The notes: generated from the sequence alone by a model not told the origin. A stretch of 32,785 bases of DNA from Halocafeteria seosinensis (GCA_001687465.1 LVLI01000129.1:1-32785), one strand, 5' to 3'; numbered from the stretch's first letter, positions 1-10,417 are shown. Made by a program: numbers and translations.

Positions 1-1520
1 CACTGGTATACCGGGTTGACAAGCTCCACGGCAATCTTGAACTGCGAAGAATAGCGGTGCAATCGAGCATTCATGACCGATGGTGTCCATTGGAATCCGC
101 TGATGAAACCACTTGGTCCATTTGTTTGGTTTGAGGCCAAATCCCTCCCCCTGTTCCACTACACTCTGGTTCCAGTCATCCCAACACCTTCCTACAGTTT
201 CCTCTAAAAGCACATCTACAGATTCGTACGTAAAAGAGTATCCAAGTGCTCGCATGAACTTGATTTGGGAAGCACGCATGGTGGCAACATCATATCTTTT
301 CTCTTCAGAACCTGTACACAGCAATACAGTTCAGAATCAACAAGTGACAGAGACGTCGACACGCAGTTCCAGCAATGTTGTATCACTTTTCCTCCCTTCT
401 ATGCTGTTGCCATTTCCGCCTCATCCCGAAGGCCGTCTACCAAAAAAGCTTCGGGTACAACAAACGCCTTCTCTTTCAAACGACAAGAAACGAAGTGTGC
501 ATGGTCGAAAGCCGCCATCCGCGATACCACTTGACTCCCTTGGTAGCAACATCCACGCAGCAAGCACGTTTAAGAAGACCCAGGAGAAAAAAAAACAAAA
601 AAACAAACTCATTGCTGGATCACTCTCCCCATGCCCCTGATTTCGGTAAAACAACGACCCTGATCAAGTAGTCCACCAAGAAAGATCGGGGTACAACAAA
701 CGCCTTCTCTTGGGCGCGACAAAAAAGGTAAGTTTGGAGGGCTCTAACCCTTTGGCTTTCGACCCCAATCCATTATTTAAAAAGACACAACTCGTTGCTA
801 GATCACTATCCCTACGTTTCCTTCCTTCCCGCTGGAAAACAACCAAAAAACGTCCGGGCATAACCCTTAGAAACGCCAAAAAGGTGGAGGCATACACACC
901 GTTCCTTCGCGAGAGGAACAAAACTTGCGGTCCCTTCCAATCATCTTTAACACACACACATAGGATCTCAGCAAAGCACTCAAACGCACCAAATATCTAT
1001 GGATGTGTGCGAACTTACCTATCTCGTGTGCGCATAGTTTTCTAATCAAGGCACACAGCGCATCGGTCAGCGTGGGTACTGAGAGACGCGGCTCCTCAAA
1101 AAGCAGACCAGATTCAGACTCTCTGTTATCATTCTTCCACTGTTCAACTTTCTGTTTCATTGTGTGTCTCTCATCGGGAGGGTACAAATCCTTGAGGCGT
1201 TTCTCTTCATACGCATCGCAAGCCCCATAGTCACCCAAAAGGAAACAAGCCACGACAACCTTGTGCTTCAGCTCGTTTCGTTGGACGTTAGTAAGGGGCT
1301 CATTCGTTTCCTCCGAACATAGAAGCTTTTTCACTTTTTTAATATCTTTGGACGCAATACTTCTCTTCTTACTCAAACATTTTGCAATCTCTTTGGAGAA
1401 GGTAGTCTGCTCAGCTGCGATGTTCACTTTGCATTCGTCCGGTATAAACCAATCAGGAATCCCTTTCACTGCTTTGGATAGTACCAACTTTGGCGCTTCC
1501 TCTTGAGCTGCAGCTGCCAT
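1..1520 (-). CDS. Host hypothetical protein, two exons, 3' end beyond window
   Basis: I do not recognise the protein. Exon 1 (1520 down to 1019) starts MAAAAQEEAPKL and encodes 167 codons of a Lys-rich, soluble-looking protein. It ends in a consensus donor (AG|GTAAGT) with one base left over. Exon 2 (311 down to 1) follows an acceptor ending in TGTACAG, supplies the two missing bases (a Gly codon) and stays open to the window edge, reading SEEKRYDVATM and later CWDDWNQSVVEQG and FAVQDCRGACQ. The phase match and the protein-like composition on both sides support the splice model. No signal peptide or membrane segment is visible. Without splicing, exon 1 would read on into a low-complexity tail and stop near 867. 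At least 271 residues are present; the remainder is outside the window. Confidence 0.6.
312..1018 (-). other. Predicted intron (707 bp) of the left-edge host gene
   Basis: The boundaries are GTAAGT (reading down from 1018) and a pyrimidine-containing TGTGTACAG ending at 312. The interval has stops in all relevant frames. It also holds two copies of a short motif, ACAACAAACGCCTTCTCTT, near 460 and 693. A further small exon inside cannot be excluded, but none is required to keep the frame. Confidence 0.5.
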
Positions 1521-2209
1521 TCTGGTGCTATTGTCAAATTAGTTGGTGTGTTTAAACGTGTAGTAGTAGCTAACTTCTGCAGGGGCAGCCTGGGGGCTAA
1601 ACGGCTCCGAAAGTCAGTCCTGCCAACTACCTGGTGTGGTTGTACACTGCAATAAAGCGTCACCCTGAGCACAAAGGGTCTGTTTGCTTCTCTGTCTTGA
1701 AACAAATACCTGTACAACCCTTTTGATGGACCATCCTGTACTGGGAGTGAAGTCAAGACTTAGAAGTTCAAGTCGAACCCCCTATATACAAAGTGATATT
1801 GCAAACGTTTCCTGATCTAACATGCATCTAATATTGTTGGGGTAAATTTAAGTATCTCAGTTGTGTGAGTGATTGTGTTCTTGCTCCAAGAGATGTCAAT
1901 GGGAGAGGAACGACTCGAGGGTGCCCGCCAGCACTGCCCGGGCCCCGGATAAAAAAGGCTTGGTGTTGAAGCTGCCCTCCCCCCGTCAAACCTAGTCAGA
2001 GAGTCGAATGCATGGCTATACGCAGCGCCAAGCAAGGAAAGGATTTTCACTAACCGATGCCGAGTACATGGTAGCACTGCACCTGCGCCTAGGGCTCCCC
2101 AGAACAAACCTGTTTATGGGGCCGTCTGGTCAATGCTGTGGAAGGGCCGCTCGACGAGCTGCTGCACCACGCACTGGTATGCGTCCAAATGTAGCATTTC
2201 CGAGAACAG
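1521..2209. other. Intergenic, no supported gene
   Basis: Only short open frames without protein-like composition are present. The interval should contain the promoter of the left-edge minus-strand gene, but no clear TATA box or other element stands out. Confidence 0.4.
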
Positions 2210-3590
2210 TTGTTCACTGTTAGGTTTTTGGGAGGTACTGTATTTACGTGGATTAATATCTTAACACACGTACACGTACAGAAACTTCTTTTTCAAGCTG
2301 GGGTTCAATTCGGCAACAAGCACAATGATGTTCACCAAAGGTCGATCGGACAGGTGACCTTCCATTGTTGCGATGGTAAAGTGAACCTAACCGGGCACAC
2401 AGATGCAGTCATTGCCAAATGTCGACAGGCTCGGGAGGCACCATTTGGCACTGCGAAGGTAGCTTTCGAGTTTAAGACTTCCGCTTCTTTGAGTTACCAG
2501 AAAGCCAAACCCCAGGCCATAGGGAAGCTGCTACTTCTGTCAGAGGTGTCAACTCAAAATGTTCTTGTCATTGTCACCGATGCTGCCGAGACCGCACATG
2601 CGTTTCAACTCAACGGAAACGCTTTAGAAATATTTGATCGCCTTTCGATTGCGGAAATGGTGCAGACTATTGAAGATTACTATGCAGCGGCCTATCTTTT
2701 CAACTCGTTTGTAGCAAACAATGGGCTGTTTCTCGAACCCTCAGATGAATGTTCTCCGCCCGATTCGATGAACATCTGAAGTCGACAGTCAAAGAGTGGA
2801 TTAAGCATCGATCATAGTCGGAAATCAATATATTGAAGGAGTTGCCAACAGGAATGGGAATACCACTTGTCATCAAAGTCGCGGAAAAACAACTGCAAAG
2901 AGTTTGGGAGAATGTGAAGAGCAACATTCTGTTTTGTCGCGGGAGTGGCTATGAATAGAGGAGCTTTGTCAGTATGATCATAGCGGCTTACTTTGAATGG
3001 GCGGGGTTGATTGCCGAAGAACTTGTGCGGGACGTGTCTAGCAGCAGACGCGAAAACGTTGAAGACGTCTGGCGAATGGTGCTATTATTATTTCTCCGCA
3101 ATGGAATCAATTCCTCCAATTATTTACAAACGAAAAGAGACCTAATGACGACATTGTGAAACGCCAGAAAAAACTCAAACTGTATTACCAAAAACGCACA
3201 GGTGTATCAGCCGAGCAGCAAGAAACGCTCCAGTTTGTTGTCTGCTTCGATGAAGCACAAATGGTGGCATCCAGGAACTATGCAATACTTGAAGAGGACC
3301 ACGAAAAGTAGCTCGTTGTTTCGAATTTTCTTGGACGAAATCAAATCACTCAGCGAGACCAGTTTTGTGGTGTTAAGTGGAACAGGAGTGAGAGCGTCCG
3401 TAATAGCTGAAGATACACTATGACCTATCCAAGAGGTGGTCGTTCGTCTGTCTGTAAAAACCACGTTTGGTGTGGAGGAAGTAAAACAAGTGTTATATGG
3501 CTATCTAAAAGATGAGGTTGTCGCGTCTTTATCAGACGACGTATCATCACACTTTGTGGCCAGGAAATTTTCTTGTATAAGTCCCCTTAC
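2210..3590 (+). pseudogene. Decayed Crinkler-like PD-(D/E)XK nuclease plus P-loop NTPase
   Basis: The first open stretch (2210-2779) has the pattern of a restriction-endonuclease fold: GHTDAVI (metal-binding Asp), about 30 residues later VAFEFKT (ExK), then a QAIGKLLLLS helix and a VLVIVTD strand. This arrangement is known from nuclease domains of Crinkler/RHS-type proteins in oomycetes and chytrids. Downstream, in other frames, come EWAGLIAEELVRDV, a Walker-B-like VVCFDEAQM (about 3237) and KTTFGVEEVKQVLYGYLKDE (about 3455-3515). These suit the ATPase half of the same architecture. Stops and frameshifts separate the pieces, for example near 2780, 2956, 3159 and 3310, so the gene is broken. 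The family assignment rests on motif pattern and order only. Confidence 0.45.
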
Positions 3591-4356
3591 GATTTCGAAG
3601 TGATTCTTAAGTCGTCTCCAACGTACTGCATGGTATGAAAGTCCGGACATGTTACACATGTTCCGTTTCTCTTCAGTGAGAAGAAAATGGGTCAGATCCA
3701 GCATACCACTGTACCAAGTTTCATGCACGCATCGGAACTCCTGCCTCAGTGTCTTACAAAGAACTTTATAAATACGTTGGACGTACAGTACTGTGTTCCC
3801 AATCTGCATAGCTACGAAATTGCTCTTCAGTTCATCAGCACCTAAGCCTATGTTAAGACAACGACGCCTCCAGATTCAAAGTATCAGAAAACAGCTACAT
3901 CCCTCAGTCACTAGAAGTCGACCAATTCGTACGTCCAACACTATGCACGCAGCATACTGATAGTATGTTTTGCAGTTCCTTTTTGCAACTACTGCCTTAG
4001 CGTATACGTACACACTTTGAATCATTTCGTCGAATCCGTTCGGTACTGCCCTGTCGGTACGCTATACACGCACTTACGCGTAGTGTATTTCATCCCGTCG
4101 TCTGGTCTCCAAGGCAAGATTGAAGTCCACAATGTCTTCATCGCCAGTGTCCCTCCTCCTCGATGGCAATACTGCCATTATCACTGGGTACTATACGTGC
4201 ATACCTGGTAAACCCCGTCTAAATGGCAATACATGTATGCTGCAGCCTACAGGGAGTCCCAGAGACGTTCGCCTTCACAAAGGACTCAAGAGTCTCGGGT
4301 ATGGGACAATGTGGGCCTTGCCGGGTTGATCCAGCACTGTTACGGCATCAGATGTA
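3591..4356. other. Intergenic, no supported gene
   Basis: Short open frames occur on both strands but show no recognisable motif and no consistent splice structure. The interval may hold the last remnants of the Crinkler-like gene and an upstream exon of the next gene. Confidence 0.35.
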
Positions 4357-5324
4357 TTGCTTGTACTGTTTCTTTGGGTGTGTACCACTAAGACAGACCG
4401 ACAGAACGAGTGGATAAAGGAAATGGAGCTTGAGAGACGAGTGAGGGACCTGGAGCGTAAGGCGCATCAAGTGCCTTCTAACGACGATAATACAAGCCAT
4501 GGTGGCTCCCATTCAGATACCAAGACGCGCAAGACTCCAACAGGGAGCCAACTTGAACGCGTCCGCTCGGCAATAATAAATACCTATGGAATGCTAGGGT
4601 AGGTCAAGGATATTTGATGGACATTATGGACTATGATTATGATGATGTGTGCGTGTCTGCTTATGATGCAGTTGTGCTCTCTATCGTGTGCCAGAAGACT
4701 ATTACCAGAGGACCCTGCACGAACGAGCGTAAGTAGTGCTCAGCACTGATGGTAACCACGGCTAGTGCATCTACCTCATGTATATGGTTTTAATACTTCT
4801 AATGATGAGACAGTGTCCTGTTACAAAGCCCGGTGGAGAGTTTATGTAAAACGATGATTATAGAAAACACACTTGCCCCAAAGGATGATGATGTCCCTAA
4901 TACTAAGGATCCTCTGAAGAGCCGGTATTTCGCGGTCCTGTTGCAATATTGCACGAAACTGGAAACGGAGCGCCTATCCAAACAACTTCGGGCACTTGCA
5001 TTGGAAACGTATGACCAAGAACAAGCCCCGCCGTATAAATTGAAGATGGCAGATCAGCAAGACTCATATAGATTGACGGGGTATGGATTCAATGCTGTGA
5101 CTCCATTCGGAACAACGTACGGTCTTCCTCTTATAGTTTCGCGAAATATTGAAGCAATGCGAGCGCGGAACATGTTTAGATTCGTATGGCTTGGTGGAGG
5201 AGATGTCGATTTGAAGCTTCGGATGTTCATGAACCAGCTGCTTAACAAGTATCAGCCAGCGCTCTTTGTGATTGATTGCACGTCTGAACGAGAGGACTAC
5301 GACAATGAAGACGAAAGTATTTAG
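4357..5324 (+). CDS. Host hypothetical protein, three exons with short introns
   Basis: Three exons join in phase. Exon 1 (to 4598) contains a coiled-coil-like ELERRVRDLERKAHQ and ends with two bases before GTAGGT. Exon 2 (4672-4728; GCALYRVPEDYYQRTLHER) ends with two bases before GTAAGT. Exon 3 (4814-5324) continues with VLLQSPVESLCKTM and later GYGFNAVTPFGTTYGLPL and FRFVWLGGGDVDLKLR. The introns are 73 and 85 bp with GT-AG ends. The start is uncertain: Met at 4357 or the internal Met at 4423. The frame stops at 5324, but another frame (about 5272-5469; KSMREQAVHES, SWHVMTHQF) looks coding, so a frameshift or a further intron may lie near 5300. Function is not recognised. Confidence 0.5.
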
Positions 5325-5689
5325 TCTCATACGACCCGTTACGAAGAGTATGCGGGAACAAGCAGTGCATGAGAGTGCTTCAAAGGGGGAATTCGAAACG
5401 TCCTGGCACGTCATGACTCATCAGTTTATTCATGGTACACTCGCCGGCCAACTCGAACTTAGGTATTGAACTCTGCCAGGAACTCGGCTGAGAGTGTAGA
5501 CTAGCGACTCAGAGATTAGCTCCTCGATAACAAGCTCTTGTTTGCATTCTTAGCTTCTAGTTAAGAGATTGCTGGTAGTTCGGCGTTTGTTGTCGTGGTC
5601 TTAGAAAACAGTGATATGACCACCAACTCTAGAACTGGTTTATCTATGCAACGTTTTACCAACGTAATGAGAATAAACTCAGGGCCCAT

Positions 5690-6529
5690 TTCTACCATGT
5701 TCTACAAGCAAAGTAAGCCAGTGGCGCCGCACTACTAATAATTGCAGTGCAAGCATTCTCTACAGGATTTACTTGTCGCCATGTTGGCATATGGCTCATG
5801 TGGAACGCACAAGTAGATCCTTCCGCAGACTCGTTACACCCTGCTGGCATCATGGCCCAAGGCCAGCTCCCGCGTGCCCTGGGTTGCCCTTGGAAGCGCC
5901 ATCGGTCTGGCAGAGTAGTCCCTCGAAGACATCCGTTTCGTTTATGACTGGTGGAAGGTCTGCTGCGCACATCAGTACCAGCTCCGAGAGTACAGGCTCC
6001 ATCACTGAGGATTGTGATTCCGATGGCGGCTGCGCGATTGGCAAGGCCGGAAGGGGTTCAGCGGGATACATGTTACATGTATCAACCTGATGTTGAAGCT
6101 GAGGCGGTTGAGGTGCTGCTTGCGCCACATTGCCTCCGTCGTCGGAGGATTGTTGACGCCTTCTATCTGGGTAGTGAAGTCGTGAAATGATCCGCAAAAG
6201 GAGTCCACCATTTTGCACTTGACCGGCGTGACCAGGTAACCCCGAGTGAGGAGATGAGCTTTTGTTTTCACTTGCTTTCACGAATCGTGCGGCACCTAGC
6301 GGCACCACGACTTCAGTCAGGCGACCCACCAGGTCCAACAATGTCTTGGAGAAGCCTCCGTACGCCACAATGGGAGCCGGGAGGAAAACAGCTTTCTGGT
6401 TAGTAACATTGACCGCATATGTTGATTGTTTGACGGCCCGCTGGCTCTTTTGGCTTCGGTGTTTACATTTACCACTGTGGCATCAGACCATGTAAGCTCG
6501 TCATTCAGTATGAAGACTAGATCCATCAC
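5690..6529 (-). pseudogene. Retroelement fragment, N-terminal half of RNase H (inverted)
   Basis: Reading leftwards, a frame at 6368-5850 ends in TDGASKGNPGHAGAG, the first-strand signature of RNase HI with the first catalytic Asp. After a frameshift near 5850 the frame at about 5830-5692 gives QVNPVENACTAIISSAA, which matches the helix carrying the catalytic Glu. The upstream part (6529-6000) is Pro/Gln-rich and not recognised. The second half of an RNase H domain is absent on this strand, but lies on the opposite strand at 6700-6960, which suggests that an inversion split one gene. Confidence 0.5.
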
Positions 6530-6699
6530 CTTGGGCCTTGGTTCAGGTGCGTTGTTGACCTCTTCTCAAGGGTACTTCCCGTTCCACCCGCAGACCATGT
6601 CCTCTCATCCATTGGAAGAGCTTACCCCGGATTGCATGGTGTCTATCGGTACACAGGAAGGACATGGGACCCATTAAGCAAGCCAGCGCGTGTTCTAGA

Positions 6700-7499
6700 G
6701 GGGGAGTGACCAGCTCCTGTGTACACCAGCCACGGTGGACGTCCGCATGGAATGCGACTCACAAACGATGGTGGATCACATGAATAAGCTCATCCCGCTC
6801 TTCGAGAGGGCACGGACTGAATGATTCCACATTAAGAACCTCCCAATGGTGAGGAGCGCAGAGATTAGGTTCATACGCAGGGCTTCAAACTCGGCTGCCG
6901 ACCGCTTGGCTAAGACCGCGTCAAACAACCCAGTGGGTAATGGTTCCTCTTGCTTAGACTGGCCGCCTAGAGCTACACACACGGTAGACGATGTCGAGAA
7001 CTTTATCGACTTCAGCCTCCACGACAAGCGGATCCTCGTCCACTGGAAGGGCTACCAAGAGGCAGCACGGACGTGGGAACCGGCTTCGTGGCTTCAGAAG
7101 GACCTGGGTAGCCGCACCTTCTTCGATCTCGAGCAGGAGATGTACTTCAATCTGGGCTATGATGACGAAACTGAGGTGGACGGAATTCCTGGGGAGCCAC
7201 CTCCCGCGTCAGGTGGTGGCTTGTCATTGGTCACAACTGTTGCGTCGGGAACAACACTTCACCCTGCCTGCGCTGCTGCAACCGCTCTTGGCGTCGGCGC
7301 CGCTGTGGCAGGCTCAGGGTCTTCTCCTGCCAGACTGAGCCTTGTCGGTACCTCTGACATTGTGGGCGCAGGCATGGCTCCTCCCCCGATGCCTCCTGAG
7401 CATAACCAGTGTTGTGTTCCCTCACGGCGCATATCAGCAAGGCTGCAGGAACAGCGGGCCCGTCGCTGCTTAACACGGGCGCATACCGCTCCTCGTTAA
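6700..7499 (+). pseudogene. Retroelement ORF end: C-terminal half of RNase H plus chromodomain
   Basis: The frame from about 6732 reads VDVRMECDSQTMVDHMNK (third RNase H Asp region), then an in-frame TGA at about 6822, then IRFIRRASNSAADRLAK, the closing RNase H helix with the last Asp. After about 45 residues comes a chromodomain-like segment at about 6985-7120: VENFIDF, KRILVHWKGY, ARTWEPASWL. There is no integrase between RNase H and chromodomain, unlike in Ty3 chromoviruses. The frame ends at 7499 after a Gly/Ala/Pro-rich tail. The nonsense codon and the missing upstream half make this a broken copy. Confidence 0.55.
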
Positions 7500-7556
7500 G
7501 AGGATGCGGTCAACTTCCCCGCCGGTGGGCTATCTGTCACATTGGTGTGTGTGTGT
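7336..7556 (+). repeat. 3' end of RNase H-chromodomain retroelement, (TG)n terminus
   Basis: This interval is repeated in inverted orientation at 9893-10112 with high identity. Both copies stop in a TG microsatellite just after the coding region, so 7556 is probably the true 3' end of the retroelement. Confidence 0.6.
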
Positions 7557-7740
7557 GGTGTAGTAACACATTGTCCACGAGAATCGTTCAGGCACTTCCA
7601 CAGATCCCGCTGCAACGTGTCTGTAGTCGCGTAGCGTCACTGATCACACAGCACGTATTACTCCGGTAGAGTTCACATCAAACCCACTTCCCAAACAAAT
7701 TTTCCAGCAACAAACCCTTCATCGGGCCCCCCTTCACGCG

Positions 7741-7940
7741 CCCCGCGGGAAGGTACGTATCAAGTTTTCGAAGTTCGGCTTCCCCAAACCTTCCCCACGG
7801 GGATTGGGGATGGTCTGCTTTCCCCTCCCCAGTTGGGGATCGGGAAGGTACGTATCCAGTTTTCGAAGTTCGGCTTCCCCAAACCTTCCCCACGGGGATT
7901 GGGGATGGTCTGGGGAGCTTTCCCCTCCCCAGTTGGGGAT
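7741..7940. repeat. Tandem duplication, two units of 95 bp
   Basis: The segment beginning AAGGTACGTATC at about 7750 recurs 95 bp later with very few differences. Each unit contains GTTTTCGAAGTTCGGCTTCC and a CCCCAGTTGGGGAT palindrome. No coding potential is apparent; short open frames here merely reflect the duplication. Confidence 0.75.
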
Positions 7941-8406
7941 CTGCTTTTTTTTCGGTCCCAACAACCCTAGACCTCGGTGCATGCATGGGACCAGAACCAA
8001 ATGGTCAAATTGCACGAGCACGAGCCTTTTTTCCGGATAACGCAAGCATAAGAAAATTGCTTGATACAGTGCGTGGGGGCCAACCGCAATGCAAGAATCC
8101 TTGGGAAAGGCTTATGGCTGGGGGGTCAATTGAACGCTATTTAGCCAAGGTGACACGCGGACCTTGTCCCTAGGTCATCCCCTCTCACCTGCGTACTCGA
8201 GCAGTTCTTCCGACTGTAACCCAGCAAGAAAGAGAGTCGACATCGAAGCGTGTTGAACCTATCCCAGTCTAGGGCATCCATCGATGGACATGTGGTAAGC
8301 CATTGCTCCAGAGTTTCGAGTCTCTTCGGACCCTTTTAGCTAGTACAGAGCAACCGCAGACCTAAGCAGTGAATGTCAAGTCAGGATACCTTTTCAATCC
8401 CAAGAC
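7941..8406. other. Intergenic, no supported gene
   Basis: There is only a 62-codon open frame (7985-8173) with unremarkable composition. It could be an exon, but no splice partner is evident. Confidence 0.35.
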
Positions 8407-9145
8407 GTGGGTGATCCCACGGCAAGTGCTGCTCGGACAGAAACGTGCGGCGCTGTTCCTTTGACATATCAGGCTTTGGCGTCTCCTAGTGCCCACGTAC
8501 CCGCAGATGACCTCAATGAAAGAATTCAGGTGGTCTCGCGAAACGCGCCAAAGAAAATGGAAAAAGTCCGTCAAGACCTTCAGGCACTCATCGGCACCCA
8601 TCAACAAGTGTTGGACTTGGACGTTACTTCGCGAACCACCGACGACGAACTTAGGCAACTCTCCCCTTTCTATCCCGTTGGGAATATTCCTGTAGATCAA
8701 TTTGTGACTGGTTTCGAGGATAGTCTCAGTAAGACCGTTGAGGGAGTTTGGCAAGGACTGAAGACATTTGAAGGAAACGAGAAGACTTGTCCGCAAATTC
8801 AAAGTGACAAACATGAAAGGAATAAAGCGTACAACAAAAAAATTTGGAAAGGTCCTTGGACACTATTGGGATGGCTCCAAAGTGTTCACCTATCCTGAAG
8901 CACGCCGCGATATTTATATCCCGGTTTATCGATGGGTGCTGCAAACCAAGCTCACAGACGTAGTGCGCCGTCGCTTAATCCAGCCGCTATTACAAGGTGA
9001 CGCCATCATTCTTCGTGACTTCCACTGTAATGGCGATTGGAAAAAACATAAGGTACTGTCTCATGCGCAAGTATTAAAAGCCTACGTCTTAGAGCTTGCA
9101 CGAAAGCAGTGGAGCAACGACCATCACGAAGAGATATGCAGATAG
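8407..9145 (+). pseudogene. Frameshifted gene resembling a bacterial hypothetical family
   Basis: Two overlapping frames form one protein. 8407-8898 carries KTVEGVWQGLKTFEG at its useful end, and the frame starting at 8768 continues RLVRKFKVTNMKGIKRTTKK, FGKVLGHYWDGSKVF, RRDIYIPVYRWVLQTKL and KVLSHAQVLKAYVLEL. The switch lies near 8780. The string of motifs resembles a family of bacterial, mainly actinobacterial, hypothetical proteins that I remember as DUF6939. That name is from memory and should be checked. The biochemical role is unknown to me. The frameshift could be real decay or an assembly error. Confidence 0.45.
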
Positions 9146-9766
9146 AAGCTGAGCTGACGCATCCAATTCATCATCTGCCTGCCTCCCCTTTTAGATGCTA
9201 TCTATTGAAACCGGTAAATACGTCAATAGTGGATGCCGAACCTTAGAATCACTTGTAAAATCAACTGTTCCAACCGCATCACGGACGAAATTGAATACAC
9301 GAGAAGTGATCAACAACTCTGTAGTGGATGGTTTCGGGAGCAACAACTTGCCGGCAAGTGAGGCGATTGTAAAGCCCAATTTCCTCATCGCCCATGACCC
9401 GCTGCAAAAAACAAGTTAACTTCCATTTCTCGAGACACTTACGTGTAAGAGCACATACTTTTCATCCTTCCTTTGCAGAATTGGACTTGGGACCGAAGAG
9501 CAATTGCTTCCACTCATTGGTTTGCACGAAGACGTACACGTAGCGATTGGCTTCACTGGATTGCAATGCTCCCCTTTCCATTTGAATTTCGCTGCCTGAG
9601 AATCGATTCTTTCCGAGGCTTTAGGGATCGAGAACATGGTGCATGCTTCCATGTGCATCGAATTCATCACGGACGGTTTACTTCTGTAGAGAGAGTCGGA
9701 CTCGTTGCCCAAAGTACTTGCCCCCCCCTCCTAGCTCACACTAAAGCGGCAATAAGAGAATAATAT
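9146..9766. other. Host flank up to the virus-side mobile element, no supported gene
   Basis: Open frames at 9195-9419 and 9473-9763 show no recognisable motif. A C-rich run precedes 9729. Base composition becomes AT-rich only from about 9750 onward. Confidence 0.35.
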
Positions 9767-10201
9767 GAGGAAAATGGGGCATTTGCGATACATCCGAATA
9801 TAATAGGGGATTATCCTCTAAATTTTATAGCACGGGGTCAAACCCTAAATCCACGGGGAACCTACTACCTTTAGTCCTACACTGTATACTCTCTCACACA
9901 CACAAATGTGACAGATAGCCCACCGGCCGGGAAGTTGACCACAACCTCTTAACGAGGAGCGGTAACCGCCCGTGTTAAGCAGCGACGGGCCCGCTGTTCC
10001 TGCAGCCTTGCTGACATGCGCCGTGGGGGAACACAGCACTGGTTAAGCTCAGGAGGCATCGGGGGAGGAGCCATGCCTGCGCCCACAATGTCAGAGGTAC
10101 CGACAAGGCTCAGTATACTCTAGGGCTTAATCCTCTATAATAAAACTTAGGGGTTTATCCTCAATCATACAGGGACGTATCCCACATAACCCATTTTCCT
10201 C
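9767..10201. mobile_element. Palindromic foldback element, copy 1, interrupted
   Basis: The ends are inverted: GAGGAAAATGGG at 9767 and its reverse complement ending at 10201. Inside them GATACATCC pairs with GGGACGTATCC. The inner sequence (ACCCTAAATCCACGGGGAA, CTACTACCTTTAGTCC) matches the element at 21456-21662. Subtracting the nested insertion (220 bp plus a 9-bp duplication) leaves 206 bp, nearly the same length as copy 2. There is no coding capacity. It sits exactly between host-like DNA and the lipase-derived viral fragment. No target-site duplication is visible at the outer ends. Confidence 0.65.
9893..10112 (-). mobile_element. 5'-truncated retroelement 3' end nested in foldback element
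   Basis: This is an inverted near-copy of 7336-7556, ending in a (CA)n/(TG)n run at 9893. It is flanked by the 9-bp direct repeat GTATACTCT (9884-9892 and 10113-10121), which behaves as a target-site duplication: removing insert and one repeat restores the foldback element. 5' truncation, a simple-repeat 3' tail and a target duplication are typical of target-primed reverse transcription by non-LTR retrotransposons. Confidence 0.7.
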
Positions 10202-10417
10202 GTCGTTGTGAAAGCGTGGAGTTTCGTTTAATTTATTGAAAGCGATTTTAGTATCGGCTACTAAATCCATTGGGTCACTTACGTTGGTGTATCTGGGCAT
10301 TTCTGCTAAGTCCATAGCGACTACATTGGCTGGAAACTCAGAAATTACTTTACGACGAGTAAAGTTTTTCTGTACAGGTTTATGGAGCTCCTTAGCGAGT
10401 TGTTTAAATTGTGGCAT
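10127..10417 (-). pseudogene. Chimera of integrase N-terminus and lipase fragment
   Basis: The start at 10417 follows TATATATAGCA. Residues 1-45 include LAKELHKPVQKNFTRRKV and VVAMDLAEMPRYTN, which resemble the segment leading to the first catalytic Asp of retroviral-type (rve) integrases of polintons and PLVs. The frame then enters VSDPMDLVADTKIAFNKLN, which is residues 118-136 of the lipase at 16251-17168 and nearly identical at DNA level. The switch lies at a shared ACCAACGTAAGTGACCC (about 10271-10288). The last ~25 codons come from the foldback element. Two of the three DDE residues and the lipase nucleophile are lost, so neither enzyme can be active. Confidence 0.55.

Noticed and set aside
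113-640. 175-codon plus-strand open frame at the left edge
   Set aside because: It is antisense to the better supported exon 2 and to the intron of the minus-strand gene, and it has low-complexity composition.
3501-3809. 102-codon minus-strand open frame
   Set aside because: It is antisense to the decayed Crinkler-like gene, where the plus-strand reading (KTTFGVEEVKQVLYGYLKDE) looks more protein-like.
4315-4335. CCGGGTTGATCC resembling the 5' end of small-subunit rRNA
   Set aside because: Only about a dozen bases agree and the following sequence does not continue as rRNA.
7678-8045. Minus-strand frames with repeated Pro/Gly-rich peptides
   Set aside because: They arise from the 95-bp tandem duplication read in different frames; there is no sign of a gene.
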